The notes below the pieces were generated by a model, which saw nothing but the letters and a program-made list of their open reading frames with translations, was not told the origin of the DNA and did no database searches. Position numbers and translations under genes: made by a program. Positions 13,160-22,325 of a stretch of DNA of 64,000 bases are shown one piece after another (the stretch's first letter is position 1; every line of letters starts with the position of its first letter). The DNA lies in the NCBI RefSeq assembly GCF_000425805.1, contig NZ_AUED01000004.1, positions 310,001 through 374,000 on the forward strand. Reading direction: 5' to 3'. The stretch is from Pseudomonas vranovensis DSM 16006. GTDB taxonomy: Bacteria; Pseudomonadota; Gammaproteobacteria; Pseudomonadales; Pseudomonadaceae.

Positions 13160-13630
13160 ATGACCCCCGCCCTGGATCTGCTGAAAAAGGTTCGCGCTGA
13201 ACATCGTATCCACAGCTACGAACACGACCCCAAAGCGGCCTCTTATGGTTTGGAGGCTGCCGAGAAGCTCGACCTTGAGCCTTCGCGGGTGTTCAAGACG
13301 CTGTTGGCCAGCAGTGAAAAGGGCGAGCTGCTGGTGGCCGTTGTGCCGGTGGTGGGTAGTCTTGATCTGAAGGGGCTTGCCCACGCGGCAGGCGTCAAGA
13401 AGTGCGAGATGGCCGATCCGGCGGCAGCCCAACGTTCCACCGGCTATCTATTGGGCGGTATCAGTCCGCTGGGGCAGAAGAAACGCCTGCGTACCTTCAT
13501 TGATCAATCTGCCGAAACGTTTGAAACCATTTTTGTCAGCGCTGGCCGGCGTGGGCTGGAAGTGGAGTTGTCTTCGAGGGTACTGGCTGAACACACCCAG
13601 GCGACATTTGCCGAGATCGCCCGCGCCTGA
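13160..13630 (+). CDS. ybaK: Cys-tRNA(Pro)/Cys-tRNA(Cys) deacylase YbaK
   Basis: 156 residues of the YbaK/EbsC (ProX) editing family: conserved SRVFKTLLA, the K-rich core and GGISPLGQKKRLRTFID. It hydrolyses cysteine mischarged onto tRNA(Pro). Start at MTPALDLLKK with GGAG seven bases upstream; the ORF could begin four codons earlier but that overlaps the ribosome binding site. It stands alone between glpF (divergent) and the convergent ABC ATPase, followed by a REP. Confidence 0.92.
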   Translation: MTPALDLLKKVRAEHRIHSYEHDPKAASYGLEAAEKLDLEPSRVFKTLLASSEKGELLVAVVPVVGSLDLKGLAHAAGVKKCEMADPAAAQRSTGYLLGGISPLGQKKRLRTFIDQSAETFETIFVSAGRRGLEVELSSRVLAEHTQATFAEIARA

Positions 13631-13661
13631 CGTCCGTATGCTGACAATCCGAGTGGGTAGC

Positions 13662-13705
13662 CGCGGGGCGAGCCCGCTCCTGCGTTAGGAGCGGGCTCGC
13701 CCGCG
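13662..13705. repeat. REP hairpin between ybaK and ABC ATPase
   Basis: Inverted repeat of the GAGCGGGCTCGCCCGCG type: arms 13662-13681 and 13687-13705 with one bulged G. It lies between two convergent genes and can end transcripts from both sides. Confidence 0.8.
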
Positions 13706-13714
13706 AAGGCGTTG

Positions 13715-14824
13715 TCAAACCGCCGAGCTGTACCGGCGAACGCCGTTCTCGGGTACCGGCAACTGCGCCGCCACGCTACCTGGTACCGCAAACAGTACCA
13801 GGTGATCGGCCGCCACTTCGATACCGACCTCTGCCCCGACCTGGTGGTCGATATGGCTCGCGAAAATCGCCTCGAGTTGGCTGCCGGTGGACAGTTGCAG
13901 GCGATACAAGGTGGAGGCGCCGAGGAAGCTCTTGCCCACGATCAGCGCCTTAAGGGCACTGTGCGGGGCATGAATGATGTCGTCCGGGCGCAGCAGCACG
14001 TCCACCGCACTCCCCGGGGTAAAGGTGTAGGCGCGGTTGCCTCGCAGTTCGCCCAACTCGGTACGTACCGATTCCGGGCTGGTCAGTTGGCCGCGAATGA
14101 AATAACCCTGGCCGATGAAGCTGGCCACGAAGGGGGTCAGCGGCTCGTGATAGAGGTTGTAGGGGGTGTCCCACTGCTCCAGGCGACCTTCTTTGAAGAC
14201 GCCGACGTGATCGCTGACGGCAAAGGCCTCTTCCTGGTCGTGAGTGACCAGAATGGCGCTGGTGCCGCGGCTCTTGAGAATGTCGCGAACCTCGTGGCTC
14301 AGGCGTCTGCGCAGCTCTACGTCGAGATTGGAGAAGGGCTCGTCGAGCAGCAGCAATTGCGGCTCGGGCGCCAGGGCTCGGGCCAGGGCAACGCGTTGTT
14401 GCTGGCCTCCGGAAAGCTCATGGGGGTAGCGTTTGCCAAGGCCGCCGAGCTTTACCAGCTCAAGCATTTCTGCAACCACCTGCTGCTGTTGCGGGTGCTT
14501 GCCGATACCGAAGGCAATATTCTCCGCCACCGTCAGGTGTGGAAACAGTGCGTAGTCCTGGAACACCATGCCGATACGGCGCTTCTCCGGTGCCAGGGTG
14601 AACCCGGCCTTGGAGATGACTTCGCCCGCCAGCTGGATTTCGCCTTCGTGTACAGGCTCGAAACCCGCGATAGCACGCAGGGTGGTGGTCTTGCCGCAGC
14701 CCGAGGAACCCAGCAGGCAACCGATGTCGCCTGCGTTGAGGTGCAGGTTGAGGTTCTGGACGATGCGCGCCTCGCCATAGCCGCAGGCGAGGTTGCGCAG
14801 GTTAAGCAGTAAAGGCTGACTCAT
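13715..14824 (-). CDS. ABC transporter ATPase, FbpC/PotA-like (orphan)
   Basis: 369 residues. Walker [11 protein letters not shown]-loop [12 protein letters not shown], signature LSGGQQQR, Walker [13 protein letters not shown], switch His VTHDQEEA, then a TOBE-type C-terminal domain (about residues 240-360). The sequence is most like ferric-ion (FbpC/AfuC) and polyamine ATPases. No permease or binding protein is in the window, so the substrate is unknown. Its start overlaps the argF stop as ATGA, so it is probably co-translated with ornithine carbamoyltransferase, which could hint at ornithine/putrescine; that is only an inference. Confidence 0.85.
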   Translation of the reverse strand: MSQPLLLNLRNLACGYGEARIVQNLNLHLNAGDIGCLLGSSGCGKTTTLRAIAGFEPVHEGEIQLAGEVISKAGFTLAPEKRRIGMVFQDYALFPHLTVAENIAFGIGKHPQQQQVVAEMLELVKLGGLGKRYPHELSGGQQQRVALARALAPEPQLLLLDEPFSNLDVELRRRLSHEVRDILKSRGTSAILVTHDQEEAFAVSDHVGVFKEGRLEQWDTPYNLYHEPLTPFVASFIGQGYFIRGQLTSPESVRTELGELRGNRAYTFTPGSAVDVLLRPDDIIHAPHSALKALIVGKSFLGASTLYRLQLSTGSQLEAIFASHIDHQVGAEVGIEVAADHLVLFAVPGSVAAQLPVPENGVRRYSSAV

Positions 14825-15741
14825 GCGTGGTGATAGGCCGGTTCAACAAGAAATTCGAGAAGCGCCTTCTGTGCATGCAAGCGGTTTTCGGCCTGGTCCC
14901 AGGCGACCGAACGCGGGTCGTCGAGCAGGTCCAGGCTGATCTCCTCGCCGCGGTGTGCGGGCAGGCAGTGCATGAACAGGGCATCGGGTGCTGCCAAGTC
15001 GAGCAGTTCGCGGGTTACCTGGTAAGGCGCGAACAAGGCCAGACGCCGTGCAGTTTCCTCTTCCTGGCCCATGGAAGTCCAGACATCGGTGCTCACCAGG
15101 TGGGCACCCTGCACGGCATCCTTGGGCTCGCGGAAGATCTGCACGCGGTCACCGGCCTTGGCCACGAATTCCGGATTGGGCTCGTACTCGGCCGGGCAGG
15201 CGATGCGCAACTGGAAGTCGAACTGGAGGGCAGCTTCTATATAGCTGTTGCACATGTTGTTGCCGTCGCCGATCCAGGCCACTGTCTTGCCCTGGATCGA
15301 GCCGCGGTGTTCAAGGAAGGTCTGCATGTCGGCCAGCAGCTGGCAGGGGTGCAGGTCATCGGACAGGCCGTTTATCACCGGTACACGGGAGTTGGCGGCG
15401 AATTCGGTCAGGGTGCTGTGGGCAAAGGTGCGGATCATCACCGCGTCGAGCATGCGCGACATGACGATGGCGCAGTCGCCGATCGGCTCGCCACGGCCCA
15501 GCTGGGTGTCGCGCGGGGACAGGAAGATGGCCTGGCCACCGAGCTGGATCATGCCTGCCTCGAACGACAGCCGGGTGCGGGTCGAGGACTTCTCGAAAAT
15601 CATGCCCAGCACGCGGTTCTTCAGGGGCTCGAACAGTACGCCGCGGTTACGCAGGTCCTTCAGCTCGATGCCTCGACGGATCACACTCAGCAGTTCGTCG
15701 GGAGTGAAATCCATCAGGGAGAGAAAGTGCCTAGCGCTCAT
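14821..15741 (-). CDS. argF: ornithine carbamoyltransferase, anabolic
   Basis: 306 residues, the length of anabolic ArgF. Carbamoyl-phosphate loop [23 protein letters not shown], and the ornithine-side loop [11 protein letters not shown] are intact. It makes citrulline from ornithine and carbamoyl phosphate in the cytoplasm; argG, the next enzyme, is 8 kb away. The ATG has AAGGTAG upstream. An ArgR half-site pair overlaps a good promoter about 115-140 bp upstream. Confidence 0.95.
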   Translation of the reverse strand: MSARHFLSLMDFTPDELLSVIRRGIELKDLRNRGVLFEPLKNRVLGMIFEKSSTRTRLSFEAGMIQLGGQAIFLSPRDTQLGRGEPIGDCAIVMSRMLDAVMIRTFAHSTLTEFAANSRVPVINGLSDDLHPCQLLADMQTFLEHRGSIQGKTVAWIGDGNNMCNSYIEAALQFDFQLRIACPAEYEPNPEFVAKAGDRVQIFREPKDAVQGAHLVSTDVWTSMGQEEETARRLALFAPYQVTRELLDLAAPDALFMHCLPAHRGEEISLDLLDDPRSVAWDQAENRLHAQKALLEFLVEPAYHHA

Positions 15742-16105
15742 GTTTGACTACCTTTTGCAACAGACCGCAGATCAACAGTGCCGGTTTTCAGAAACAACGG
15801 AAGTGACCTGCGGCGAAAGCCGCACGGGGCGACGAATTAGGGGGAGACGCAATACTATAATTAAATGTCGCGTCATACCAAGTGGGGCGTTCACCGGCTG
15901 TAGCGCAGCCAGTGCCGTAACCCATTGGGCGGCTGATTTTTTTATTACTGCGTAAGGGTTTTACACTGCCCGCTGGCGCCTTTGCAAACACCCGAGCTAA
16001 TCGCTGCGCCTGATGGTGCGAGATTCACGGGGCAAAACTCGCTGGTGGTCACCGCACCCCAGGCTCATAGTCAGGCGCATCACCAGACACCCGAAAGAGG
16101 TGCTC
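15742..16105. promoter_or_regulatory. argF / molybdopterin oxidoreductase intergenic region
   Basis: 364 bp without a gene. The argF-proximal half holds the argF promoter and ArgR operator. The other half carries a GC-poor patch (GGCTGATTTTTTTATTACTGC around 15928) that may belong to the promoter of the oxidoreductase. Small open frames here look like chance. Confidence 0.5.
15845..15881 (-). promoter_or_regulatory. argF promoter with overlapping ArgR operator
   Basis: Minus strand: -35 TTGGTA (15881-15876), 16-bp spacer, -10 TATAGT (15859-15854). On the plus strand, TGTCGCGTCATACCAA (15866-15881) is an exact TGTCGC-N8-AA ArgR half-site of Pseudomonas, and 21 bp before it AGACGC-N8-AA (15845-15860) is a degenerate second one. 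Together they cover both promoter hexamers, so arginine-bound ArgR should repress argF. Confidence 0.72.
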
Positions 16106-18214
16106 ATGAACAAGACCGTGCATCACCGTGCCTGCCACCTGTGCGAAGCCATTTGTGGCCTGACCATCGAAATCACCCACGAAGCGGACACCGGGCCGCG
16201 GATCAGTTCGATCAAGGGTGACCCTCTGGACAGCTTCAGCCGAGGCCATATCTGCCCCAAGGCTGTGGCCCTTCAAGACATCCAGAACGACCCTGATCGC
16301 CTGCATGCGCCGCACAAGCGCGTGGGCGAAAGTTGGCAGGCGATCAGTTGGGACGAAGCGTTCGAACTCGCGGCGCACAAGCTCTGGGCCATCCAGCAGG
16401 CCCACGGGCAGAATGCCGTGGCGGTGTACCAGGGCAACCCCAGCGTGCACAACTATGGGCTGATGACCCACAGCAACTACTTCCTCGGCTTGCTCAAGAC
16501 CCGCAATCGGTTTTCGGCGACTTCGGTCGACCAGTTACCGCATCACCTGACCAGCTACCTGATGTATGGCCATGGGCTGTTGTTGCCGATCCCGGACATT
16601 GACCATACCGATTTCATGCTGATCCTGGGCGGCAACCCGCTGGCGTCCAATGGCAGCATCATGACCGTGCCAGACGTCGAGAAGCGCTTGAAAGCCATCC
16701 AGGCCCGTGGCGGCAAACTGGTGGTGGTCGACCCGCGTCGCAGTGAAACCGCGGCCGTGGCCGACCAGCATGTGTTCATCCGGCCTGGTGGCGATGCGGC
16801 ATTGCTGTGCGGGCTGCTCAATACCTTGTTCAGTGAAGGCCTGGAGCGTCCGACGGTGCTGCCGGTCGACGGGCTAGATGAAGTGCGCCAGGCGATTGCA
16901 CCCTTCACGGCCGAAGCAATGGCGCCATTGTGTGGGGTCGCTGCTGCAGTCATCCGCCAACTGGCCCGGGACTTTGCCGCCGCCGACAAGGCAGTCTGCT
17001 ATGGGCGCATGGGCATTTCGACCCAGGCCTTCGGCACGCTCTGCCACTGGCTGGTGCAACTGATCAACCTGGTCAGTGGCAACCTGGATCGGGTCGGCGG
17101 CGCCTTGTGTACACAACCTGCGGTCGACTTGGTGGCCAGCACGAGTGGCGGGCACTTCAATGCCTGGCAGAGCCGGGTTTCCGGTTTGCCGGAATACGGT
17201 GGCGAACTGCCGGTGGCGGCACTGGCCGAAGAGATGCTGTGCGAGGGTGAGGGACAGGTTCGCGCCTTGGTGACAGTCGCTGGCAATCCGGTGCTGTCCA
17301 CTCCCAACGGCCGGCAGTTGGAGCGTGCCCTTGACGGACTTGAGTTCATGCTCAGTATTGACCTCTACATCAACGAAACCACCCGTTACGCAGATTTGAT
17401 CCTGCCGTCCACCTCGGCACTGGAGAACGATCACTACGACACCACGTTCAACCTTTTTGCCGTGCGCAATGTCAGTCGCTTCAATCGGGCGATCCTGCCC
17501 AAACCTGAAGGTGCGTTGCACGACTGGGAAATCTTTGTCGGTCTGGCCAAGGCGTTCGCCAGGCTCAGCGACAAGCCTTTGAAGCCCACTTTGCCACCCG
17601 CGCAGATGATCGACTTCGGCTTGCGAGGCGGGCGCTATGGTGAAGGCACACCGTTCAATCTGTCGGTCGACACGCTTGACCAGCACCCTCACGGCATTGA
17701 TCTGGGGGCGCTGCAGCCTAACCTGGCGACGCGCTTGAAAACGGCCAGCCAGCGCATCCAGGCGGCGCCGCCGGAGATTCTCATCGACCTGCAACGCTTT
17801 GCCGGCTTGCCACCGGCGCCGTCGGAGCAACTGCTATTGATTGGTCGCCGACATGTACGCAGCAACAACTCCTGGATGCACAACTATCACCGCCTGGTGA
17901 AAGGCAAGCCGCGCCATCAGTTGCTCATGAATCCCGAGGACCTGAATACCCGACAGTTGCAGGATGGACAGCGGGTCCGAGTCAGTTCACGGGTCGGCAG
18001 CATCGAGGTCGAGGTGCAGGCCTGCGCAGACATGATGCTTGGGGTGGTAAGCCTGCCTCATGGTTTTGGCCATGCCCGTGCCGGCGTGCGCATGGAGATT
18101 GCACAGCATCAGCCGGGCGCCAGCGCCAACGACCTGACAGACGAGCGTCAACTCGATGCCGTGTCGGGTAATGCGGCGCTCAATGGCGTGCCGGTGCAAG
18201 TGGTTGCGGCCTGA
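16106..18214 (+). CDS. molybdopterin oxidoreductase with [4Fe-4S] cluster
   Basis: 702 residues from ATG with AGAGG upstream. The N-terminal Cys set CHLCEAIC ... HICPKA (about residues 9-55) binds one [4Fe-4S] cluster. The central part follows the bis-MGD oxidoreductase fold (ILGGNPLASNGS, VVVDPRRSETA, VTVAGNPVLSTPNG, INETTRYADLILPS), and the C-terminal molydopterin dinucleotide-binding domain ends with GVVSLPHGFGHA. No signal peptide or Tat motif, so cytoplasmic, like assimilatory enzymes. The family is related to formate dehydrogenase and assimilatory nitrate reductase, but the substrate is unknown. It is a single gene without electron-transfer partners. Confidence 0.88.
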   Translation: MNKTVHHRACHLCEAICGLTIEITHEADTGPRISSIKGDPLDSFSRGHICPKAVALQDIQNDPDRLHAPHKRVGESWQAISWDEAFELAAHKLWAIQQAHGQNAVAVYQGNPSVHNYGLMTHSNYFLGLLKTRNRFSATSVDQLPHHLTSYLMYGHGLLLPIPDIDHTDFMLILGGNPLASNGSIMTVPDVEKRLKAIQARGGKLVVVDPRRSETAAVADQHVFIRPGGDAALLCGLLNTLFSEGLERPTVLPVDGLDEVRQAIAPFTAEAMAPLCGVAAAVIRQLARDFAAADKAVCYGRMGISTQAFGTLCHWLVQLINLVSGNLDRVGGALCTQPAVDLVASTSGGHFNAWQSRVSGLPEYGGELPVAALAEEMLCEGEGQVRALVTVAGNPVLSTPNGRQLERALDGLEFMLSIDLYINETTRYADLILPSTSALENDHYDTTFNLFAVRNVSRFNRAILPKPEGALHDWEIFVGLAKAFARLSDKPLKPTLPPAQMIDFGLRGGRYGEGTPFNLSVDTLDQHPHGIDLGALQPNLATRLKTASQRIQAAPPEILIDLQRFAGLPPAPSEQLLLIGRRHVRSNNSWMHNYHRLVKGKPRHQLLMNPEDLNTRQLQDGQRVRVSSRVGSIEVEVQACADMMLGVVSLPHGFGHARAGVRMEIAQHQPGASANDLTDERQLDAVSGNAALNGVPVQVVAA

Positions 18215-18306
18215 TATCGGCAAGGCCGAGCGTCATGCTTGGCTTTCCGATACAATGCGTCACCGTGCCGACAACCAGGTCGGAAAGTTCAGCCGCGAGG
18301 TGCTTC

Positions 18307-18642
18307 ATGGATATCATCGAAACAATCAAAGAGCAGATTGCCAACAACACCATTCTGCTTTACATGAAAGGCTCGCCGAATGCCCCGCAGTGCGGTTTTT
18401 CGGCCAAGGCGGCGCAAGCCGTGATGGGTTGTGGCGAGAAATTCGCTTACGTGGATATCCTGCAGAATCCGGAAATCCGCGCCAACCTGCCAAAGTATGC
18501 CAACTGGCCGACCTTCCCACAGCTGTGGGTTGCCGGTGAACTGGTCGGCGGTTCCGACATCATGGCCGAGATGTTTGCCAACGGCGAACTGCAGACCCTG
18601 ATCAAGGAAGCTGCAGCCAAGGCTGAGGCGGCCAAGGCCTGA
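18307..18642 (+). CDS. grxD: monothiol glutaredoxin Grx4
   Basis: 111 residues. The CGFS active site of monothiol glutaredoxins lies in PQCGFSAKA (about residue 30) with WPTFPQLW and GGSDIM glutathione contacts. These proteins carry a [2Fe-2S] cluster bridged by glutathione and hand it to other proteins. It fits the iron setting: bacterioferritin and Bfd are convergent neighbours. Start MDIIETIKEQI follows GAGGTGCTTC. A strong two-way terminator follows. Confidence 0.95.
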   Translation: MDIIETIKEQIANNTILLYMKGSPNAPQCGFSAKAAQAVMGCGEKFAYVDILQNPEIRANLPKYANWPTFPQLWVAGELVGGSDIMAEMFANGELQTLIKEAAAKAEAAKA

Positions 18643-18659
18643 GTACAGGTTTGGTAAAA

Positions 18660-18687
18660 AAAAGCCCCGCATTGCGGGGCTTTTTTT
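18660..18687. terminator. bidirectional terminator, grxD / bfrB
   Basis: Stem GCCCCGC/GCGGGGC (18664-18670, 18674-18680) with a 3-nt loop, A-run on the left and seven T on the right: a rho-independent terminator serving both convergent genes. Confidence 0.92.
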
Positions 18688-18697
18688 ATGGGATGGT

Positions 18698-19168
18698 TTA
18701 TTCGCCCATCTGCGACTGCAGGTAGTTTTCCAGGCCGACCTTGTCAATCAGGCTCAACTGGGTTTCCAGCCAGTCGATGTGCTCTTCCTCGGACTCGAGG
18801 ATGTCTTCGAGCATTTCACGGCTGCCGAAGTCGCCAACGGTTTCACAGTGGGCGATGGCGGCCTTGAGGTCCACCAGGCCTTTTTGCTCGATCTTCAGGT
18901 CGCACTCGAGCATTTCCTTGGTGTGTTCACCAATCAGCAGCTTGCCCAGGTCCTGGACGTTGGGAATGCCTTCGAGAAACAGAATGCGCTTGATCAGTTT
19001 GTCAGCGTGCTTCATTTCGTCGATGGATTCTTTGTATTCGTGCTTGCCGAGCTTCTCCAGACCCCAGTCTTCATACATGCGGGCATGCAGGAAGTATTGG
19101 TTGATTGCGACCAGCTCGTTTCCGAGGATCTTGTTGAGATGCTGGATGACGCTAACGTCGCCTTTCAT
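18698..19168 (-). CDS. bfrB: bacterioferritin (heme and ferroxidase type)
   Basis: 156 residues. All six ferroxidase ligands are present at the standard places (Glu18, Glu51, His54, Glu94, Glu127, His130) and Met52 is the ligand of the intersubunit heme. It forms 24-subunit iron-storage shells. bfd is directly upstream on the same strand, as in P. aeruginosa where Bfd reduces BfrB to release iron. Start [12 protein letters not shown] fixed by family alignment; upstream codons are in AT-rich non-coding DNA. Confidence 0.95.
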   Translation of the reverse strand: MKGDVSVIQHLNKILGNELVAINQYFLHARMYEDWGLEKLGKHEYKESIDEMKHADKLIKRILFLEGIPNVQDLGKLLIGEHTKEMLECDLKIEQKGLVDLKAAIAHCETVGDFGSREMLEDILESEEEHIDWLETQLSLIDKVGLENYLQSQMGE

Positions 19169-19329
19169 GATGGGGTCCTGCCCTGTAAGTGTGCCTATAA
19201 GCAGGAGTTTGAGCTTCGCAACTTCGGCTGTCAAACCTAAGTTATTGAATAATAAGTGAAAATTAATCGGAATAAGAATGTTTGTGTTCCGCGTTTTAAC
19301 CCTAACTTGTTGAATTAAAGGCATAAAAA

Positions 19330-19350
19330 AACCGGACGCTGGGTCCGGTT
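19330..19350 (-). terminator. bfd terminator
   Basis: Stem AACCGGAC/GTCCGGTT (19330-19337, 19343-19350) followed on the minus strand by seven T. It separates bfd from bfrB, so bfrB needs its own promoter in the AT-rich 19170-19325 stretch. Confidence 0.85.
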
Positions 19351-19367
19351 CTTCAAATGGGCTGTTT

Positions 19368-19586
19368 TTACGCGGCGGTAAATTCCACAGGGTAGGGCAG
19401 TGCGGCCTGGCTGACCTGCAATTCGGTCAAGGTTTCACGCACTACCTGCTTGGCCAGGCAGGCGCATTTGCCGCACTGGCTTGCCACATTCGTAGCGGCT
19501 CTGACGTCCTTGTAGCTGCAGCATCCTTCATAGATCGCATCGCGGATCTGTCCGTCGGTTACACCAACACAAAGACACACATACAT
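19368..19586 (-). CDS. bfd: bacterioferritin-associated ferredoxin
   Basis: 72 residues from [11 protein letters not shown]. The four cluster Cys (CLC near residue 4-6, then [10 protein letters not shown] near residue 38) are those of the [2Fe-2S] helix-turn-helix fold of Bfd. Bfd binds BfrB at its heme and supplies electrons to mobilise stored iron. The chosen start is the family start; a longer frame of 22 codons runs into the Fur box. The Fur box upstream fits induction under iron starvation. Confidence 0.95.
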   Translation of the reverse strand: MYVCLCVGVTDGQIRDAIYEGCCSYKDVRAATNVASQCGKCACLAKQVVRETLTELQVSQAALPYPVEFTAA

Positions 19587-19628
19587 AGGGCAGACCATCA
19601 CTGGTAAAGGCTCAATGCGAAGAAGCTT

Positions 19629-19647
19629 AATGTTAATGAGAATGCTT
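19629..19647. promoter_or_regulatory. Fur box upstream of bfd
   Basis: AATGTTAATGAGAATGCTT matches 16 of 19 bases of a typical Pseudomonas Fur site (AATGATAATGAGAATCATT). It lies 43-61 bp upstream of the bfd start, so iron-loaded Fur should repress bfd. Confidence 0.75.
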
Positions 19648-19818
19648 GTCAAAGCTCATTCGGAACGAGACGTGCCAGGGCGACCGACGGCAGGATTCGA
19701 ATCAGGTTGCCTGAAATTCGGCGTGCAGCGCCTGGCCGTGTATCATGGCCGGTCTTTGCGTGGTCAGGTCGGCTGGAGCTTGCCTGGCAACGTGTTTCAA
19801 ACCATCAGGAGATATCGA

Positions 19819-20421
19819 ATGAGCGTACTCGTTGGCAAACAAGCCCCGGACTTCACCGTTCCAGCCGTGCTGGGCAATGGCGAAATCGTCGACAGCTTCA
19901 ACCTGGCTTCGGCCATCAAGGGCAAGTACGGCCTGGTGTTCTTCTACCCACTGGACTTCACCTTCGTCTGCCCGTCCGAGCTGATCGCTCTGGATCACCG
20001 CATGTCCGAGTTCCGCGACCGCAACGTTGAAGTGATCGCCGTGTCGATCGACTCGCACTTCACCCACAACGCCTGGCGCAACACCCCGATCAATGCCGGT
20101 GGCATCGGTCAGGTCCAGTACATCATGGCTGCCGACATGAAGCACGAAATCGCCAAGGCCTACGACGTAGAGTCCGAAGGCGGCGTCGCTTTCCGTGGCG
20201 CGTTCCTGATCGACGACAAGGGTGTCGTTCGTTCGCAGATCATCAACGACCTGCCGCTGGGCCGTAACATGGACGAGCTGCTGCGTCTGGTCGACGCCCT
20301 GCAATTCCACGAAGAGCACGGCGAAGTCTGCCCTGCCAACTGGAAGAAAGGCGACAAGGGCATGACCGCTTCGCCTGAAGGCGTTGCTGCATACCTGAGC
20401 GAGAACGCTGGCAAGCTGTAA
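19819..20421 (+). CDS. peroxiredoxin, typical 2-Cys (AhpC/Tsa, Prx1 type)
   Basis: 200 residues. The peroxidatic Cys is in DFTFVCPSE (about residue 50) and the resolving Cys in GEVCPANW (about 170), the two-Cys pattern of Tsa-like enzymes; length matches the family. It reduces hydrogen peroxide and organic peroxides. Start MSVLVGKQAP follows AGGAG; the open frame is much longer upstream but runs through the Fur region of bfd. Placed next to bfd and bfr, which fits protection against iron-driven peroxide damage. Confidence 0.93.
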   Translation: MSVLVGKQAPDFTVPAVLGNGEIVDSFNLASAIKGKYGLVFFYPLDFTFVCPSELIALDHRMSEFRDRNVEVIAVSIDSHFTHNAWRNTPINAGGIGQVQYIMAADMKHEIAKAYDVESEGGVAFRGAFLIDDKGVVRSQIINDLPLGRNMDELLRLVDALQFHEEHGEVCPANWKKGDKGMTASPEGVAAYLSENAGKL

Positions 20422-20430
20422 TAGCGAGCC

Positions 20431-20466
20431 ACAAAAAAACCGGCCTCAATGGCCGGTTTTTTTTGT
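20431..20466. terminator. bidirectional terminator, peroxiredoxin / rnt
   Basis: Perfect stem with AAAAAAACCGGCC and GGCCGGTTTTTTT arms, loop TCAAT; A-run and T-run make it work on both strands for the convergent genes. Confidence 0.93.
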
Positions 20467-20483
20467 GCCGCGAGGAGTGGGCT

Positions 20484-21152
20484 TCAGTCGTTGAAGTCTT
20501 GCCAGCCGCCCATTTCCTTCCAGCGATTGACGATGCCGCAGAATAGCTCGGCGGTCTTCTCGGTGTCGTAGCGCGCCGAGTGGGCTTCACGCCCGTCGAA
20601 ATCGATGTCGGCGCTCTGGCACGCACGGGCCAGTACGGTCTGGCCGTAGGCGAGGCCGGCGAGGGTCGCGGTGTCGAAGCTCGAGAACGGATGAAACGGG
20701 TTGCGTTTCATGTCGTTGCGCGCCACGGCAGCATTGAGGAAGCCCAGGTCGAAGCTGCTGTTGTGCCCGACCAGGATCGCCCGCTTGCAGCCATTGGCCT
20801 TCAGCGCCTTGCGCACGCCACGGAAGATGTCGGTCAGGGCCGACTCTTCGCTCACGGCCATGCGCAACGGATGATCGAGCTTGATACCGGTGAACTCCAG
20901 CGCCGCCTGCTCGATATTTGCCCCTTCAAACGGTTCGACGCGGAAGAAGTAGGTGTGCTCCGGGAACAGGAATCCTTTCTCGTCCATGCCGATGGTCACG
21001 GCGGCGATTTCCAGCAGGGCATCGGTGGCGCTGTTGAAGCCACCGGTCTCCACATCGATTACTACCGGCAGGTAACCGCGAAAACGTTCCGCCATTGGGT
21101 GACGGGGGCCACCACTTGGACCGTCCTGGTCATCGTACAGATCTTCACTCAC
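20484..21152 (-). CDS. rnt: ribonuclease T
   Basis: 222 residues. DEDD exonuclease motifs: [10 protein letters not shown] (Exo I), [11 protein letters not shown] (Exo II) and [14 protein letters not shown] (Exo III, DEDDh His). RNase T trims the 3' ends of tRNA, 5S and 23S rRNA and turns over the tRNA CCA end. Its ATG overlaps the pyrC stop (ATGA), so the two are co-translated, as in other Pseudomonas. Confidence 0.95.
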   Translation of the reverse strand: MSEDLYDDQDGPSGGPRHPMAERFRGYLPVVIDVETGGFNSATDALLEIAAVTIGMDEKGFLFPEHTYFFRVEPFEGANIEQAALEFTGIKLDHPLRMAVSEESALTDIFRGVRKALKANGCKRAILVGHNSSFDLGFLNAAVARNDMKRNPFHPFSSFDTATLAGLAYGQTVLARACQSADIDFDGREAHSARYDTEKTAELFCGIVNRWKEMGGWQDFND

Positions 21153-22195
21153 GCAGTTTCCTCCAGCAGGCGCCAGCGCAGTTGCTCACCGGCGCGCAGC
21201 GGGATAACGGTTTGCTCGCCGAACGGCAAGCTGCTTGGGGCGGTCCAGCTTTCGCGAACCAGGGTAATGGTGTCGGTGTTGCGCGCCAGGCCGTAGAAGT
21301 CGGGGCCATGCTTGCTGGCAAAGCCTTCGAGCTTGTCGAGGGCGTTGCGTTGCTCGAACGCTTCGGCGTACAGCTCGATCGCCGCATAGGCGGTGTAGCA
21401 GCCGGCGCAACCGCAGGCCGCTTCCTTGGCGTGACGGGCGTGCGGTGCCGAGTCGGTGCCCAGGAAGAACTTGCTGCTGCCGCTGGTGGCGGCGTCCAGC
21501 AAGGCCACCTGGTGGGTGTTGCGCTTGAGGATCGGCAGGCAGTAGAAGTGCGGGCGAATACCGCCAACCAGCATGTGGTTGCGGTTGTACAGCAGGTGCT
21601 GGGCCGTGATGGTCGCGCCAACATTGACCGGGGCCTCGTTGACGAACTGTACGGCATCGCTGGTGGTGATGTGTTCGAACACCACTTTCAAGGTCGGGAA
21701 TCGCTCGACGATACGGCGCATGTGTTCGTCGATGAACAGTTTCTCGCGGTCGAATACGTCGACCTCGCCGCGGGTCACTTCACCGTGTACCAGCAGTGGC
21801 ATGCCGACCTCGGCCATGGCCTCGAGTGCGGCGAAAATGTTATCGACACTGGTGACACCGGAGTCGGAGTTGGTGGTCGCACCGGCCGGGTAGAGCTTGG
21901 CGGCATGCACGAAACCGCTGGCCTTGGCCGCGCGGATTTCCTCGGGCTGGGTACGGTCGGTGAGGTACAGCACCATCAGCGGCTCGAAGCGGCTGCCGGC
22001 CGGACGGGCGGCGAGGATGCGCTCGCGATAGGCGCCGGCTTCGGCGGCATTGCGTACCGGTGGTACCAGGTTGGGCATGATGATTGCGCGGGCAAAGGTG
22101 CGCGCAACGTCGCCGACGGTATGGGGCAGCACGGCGCCATCGCGAAGATGGATGTGCCAGTCATCGGGACGCAGGAGGGTCAGGCGGTCGGACAT
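21149..22195 (-). CDS. pyrC: dihydroorotase
   Basis: 348 residues, the E. coli-type PyrC length. Zinc ligands in DWHIHLRDG, the carboxylated Lys in [14 protein letters not shown], metal His in MPLLVHGEV and VVFEHITT, and the flexible loop near [13 protein letters not shown] are all present. It closes carbamoyl aspartate to dihydroorotate in pyrimidine synthesis. The ATG at 22195 gives [13 protein letters not shown]; a TTG nine codons earlier is less likely. Confidence 0.95.
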   Translation of the reverse strand: MSDRLTLLRPDDWHIHLRDGAVLPHTVGDVARTFARAIIMPNLVPPVRNAAEAGAYRERILAARPAGSRFEPLMVLYLTDRTQPEEIRAAKASGFVHAAKLYPAGATTNSDSGVTSVDNIFAALEAMAEVGMPLLVHGEVTRGEVDVFDREKLFIDEHMRRIVERFPTLKVVFEHITTSDAVQFVNEAPVNVGATITAQHLLYNRNHMLVGGIRPHFYCLPILKRNTHQVALLDAATSGSSKFFLGTDSAPHARHAKEAACGCAGCYTAYAAIELYAEAFEQRNALDKLEGFASKHGPDFYGLARNTDTITLVRESWTAPSSLPFGEQTVIPLRAGEQLRWRLLEETA

Positions 22196-22262
22196 TGGGG
22201 ATTCCAGGCGGGTCGAACTCAAGCTGAATGCTACCGGAAAAGCCGGGTTCGAGCACTTTCTA

Positions 22263-22289
22263 TCAAGTTTTGCCGCACCTGACCGATAG
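22263..22289 (+). promoter_or_regulatory. FliA (sigma-28) promoter of motY
   Basis: TCAAGTTT, 11-bp spacer, ACCGATAG: 7 of 8 and 6 of 8 matches to TAAAGTTT-N11-GCCGATAA with the exact spacing. It lies 37 bp before the motY start codon, consistent with late-flagellar control. Confidence 0.82.
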
Positions 22290-22325
22290 CCTGCAGGTAT
22301 ACCGTGAAAATCTGTGGAGCCTCCC

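Noticed and set aside
13689..13710. REP hairpin as the start of an integron or transposon end
   Set aside because: Same motif occurs at six places as free REP copies; no transposase or target duplication.
16013..16105. Upstream extension of the molybdopterin oxidoreductase
   Set aside because: The added 31 residues are Arg-rich but not a Tat signal, and the ATG at 16106 has the ribosome binding site and family start.
18664..18680. CRISPR-like short repeat pairs among terminators and REPs
   Set aside because: All repeats are inverted hairpins, not spaced direct repeats, and there is no cas gene.
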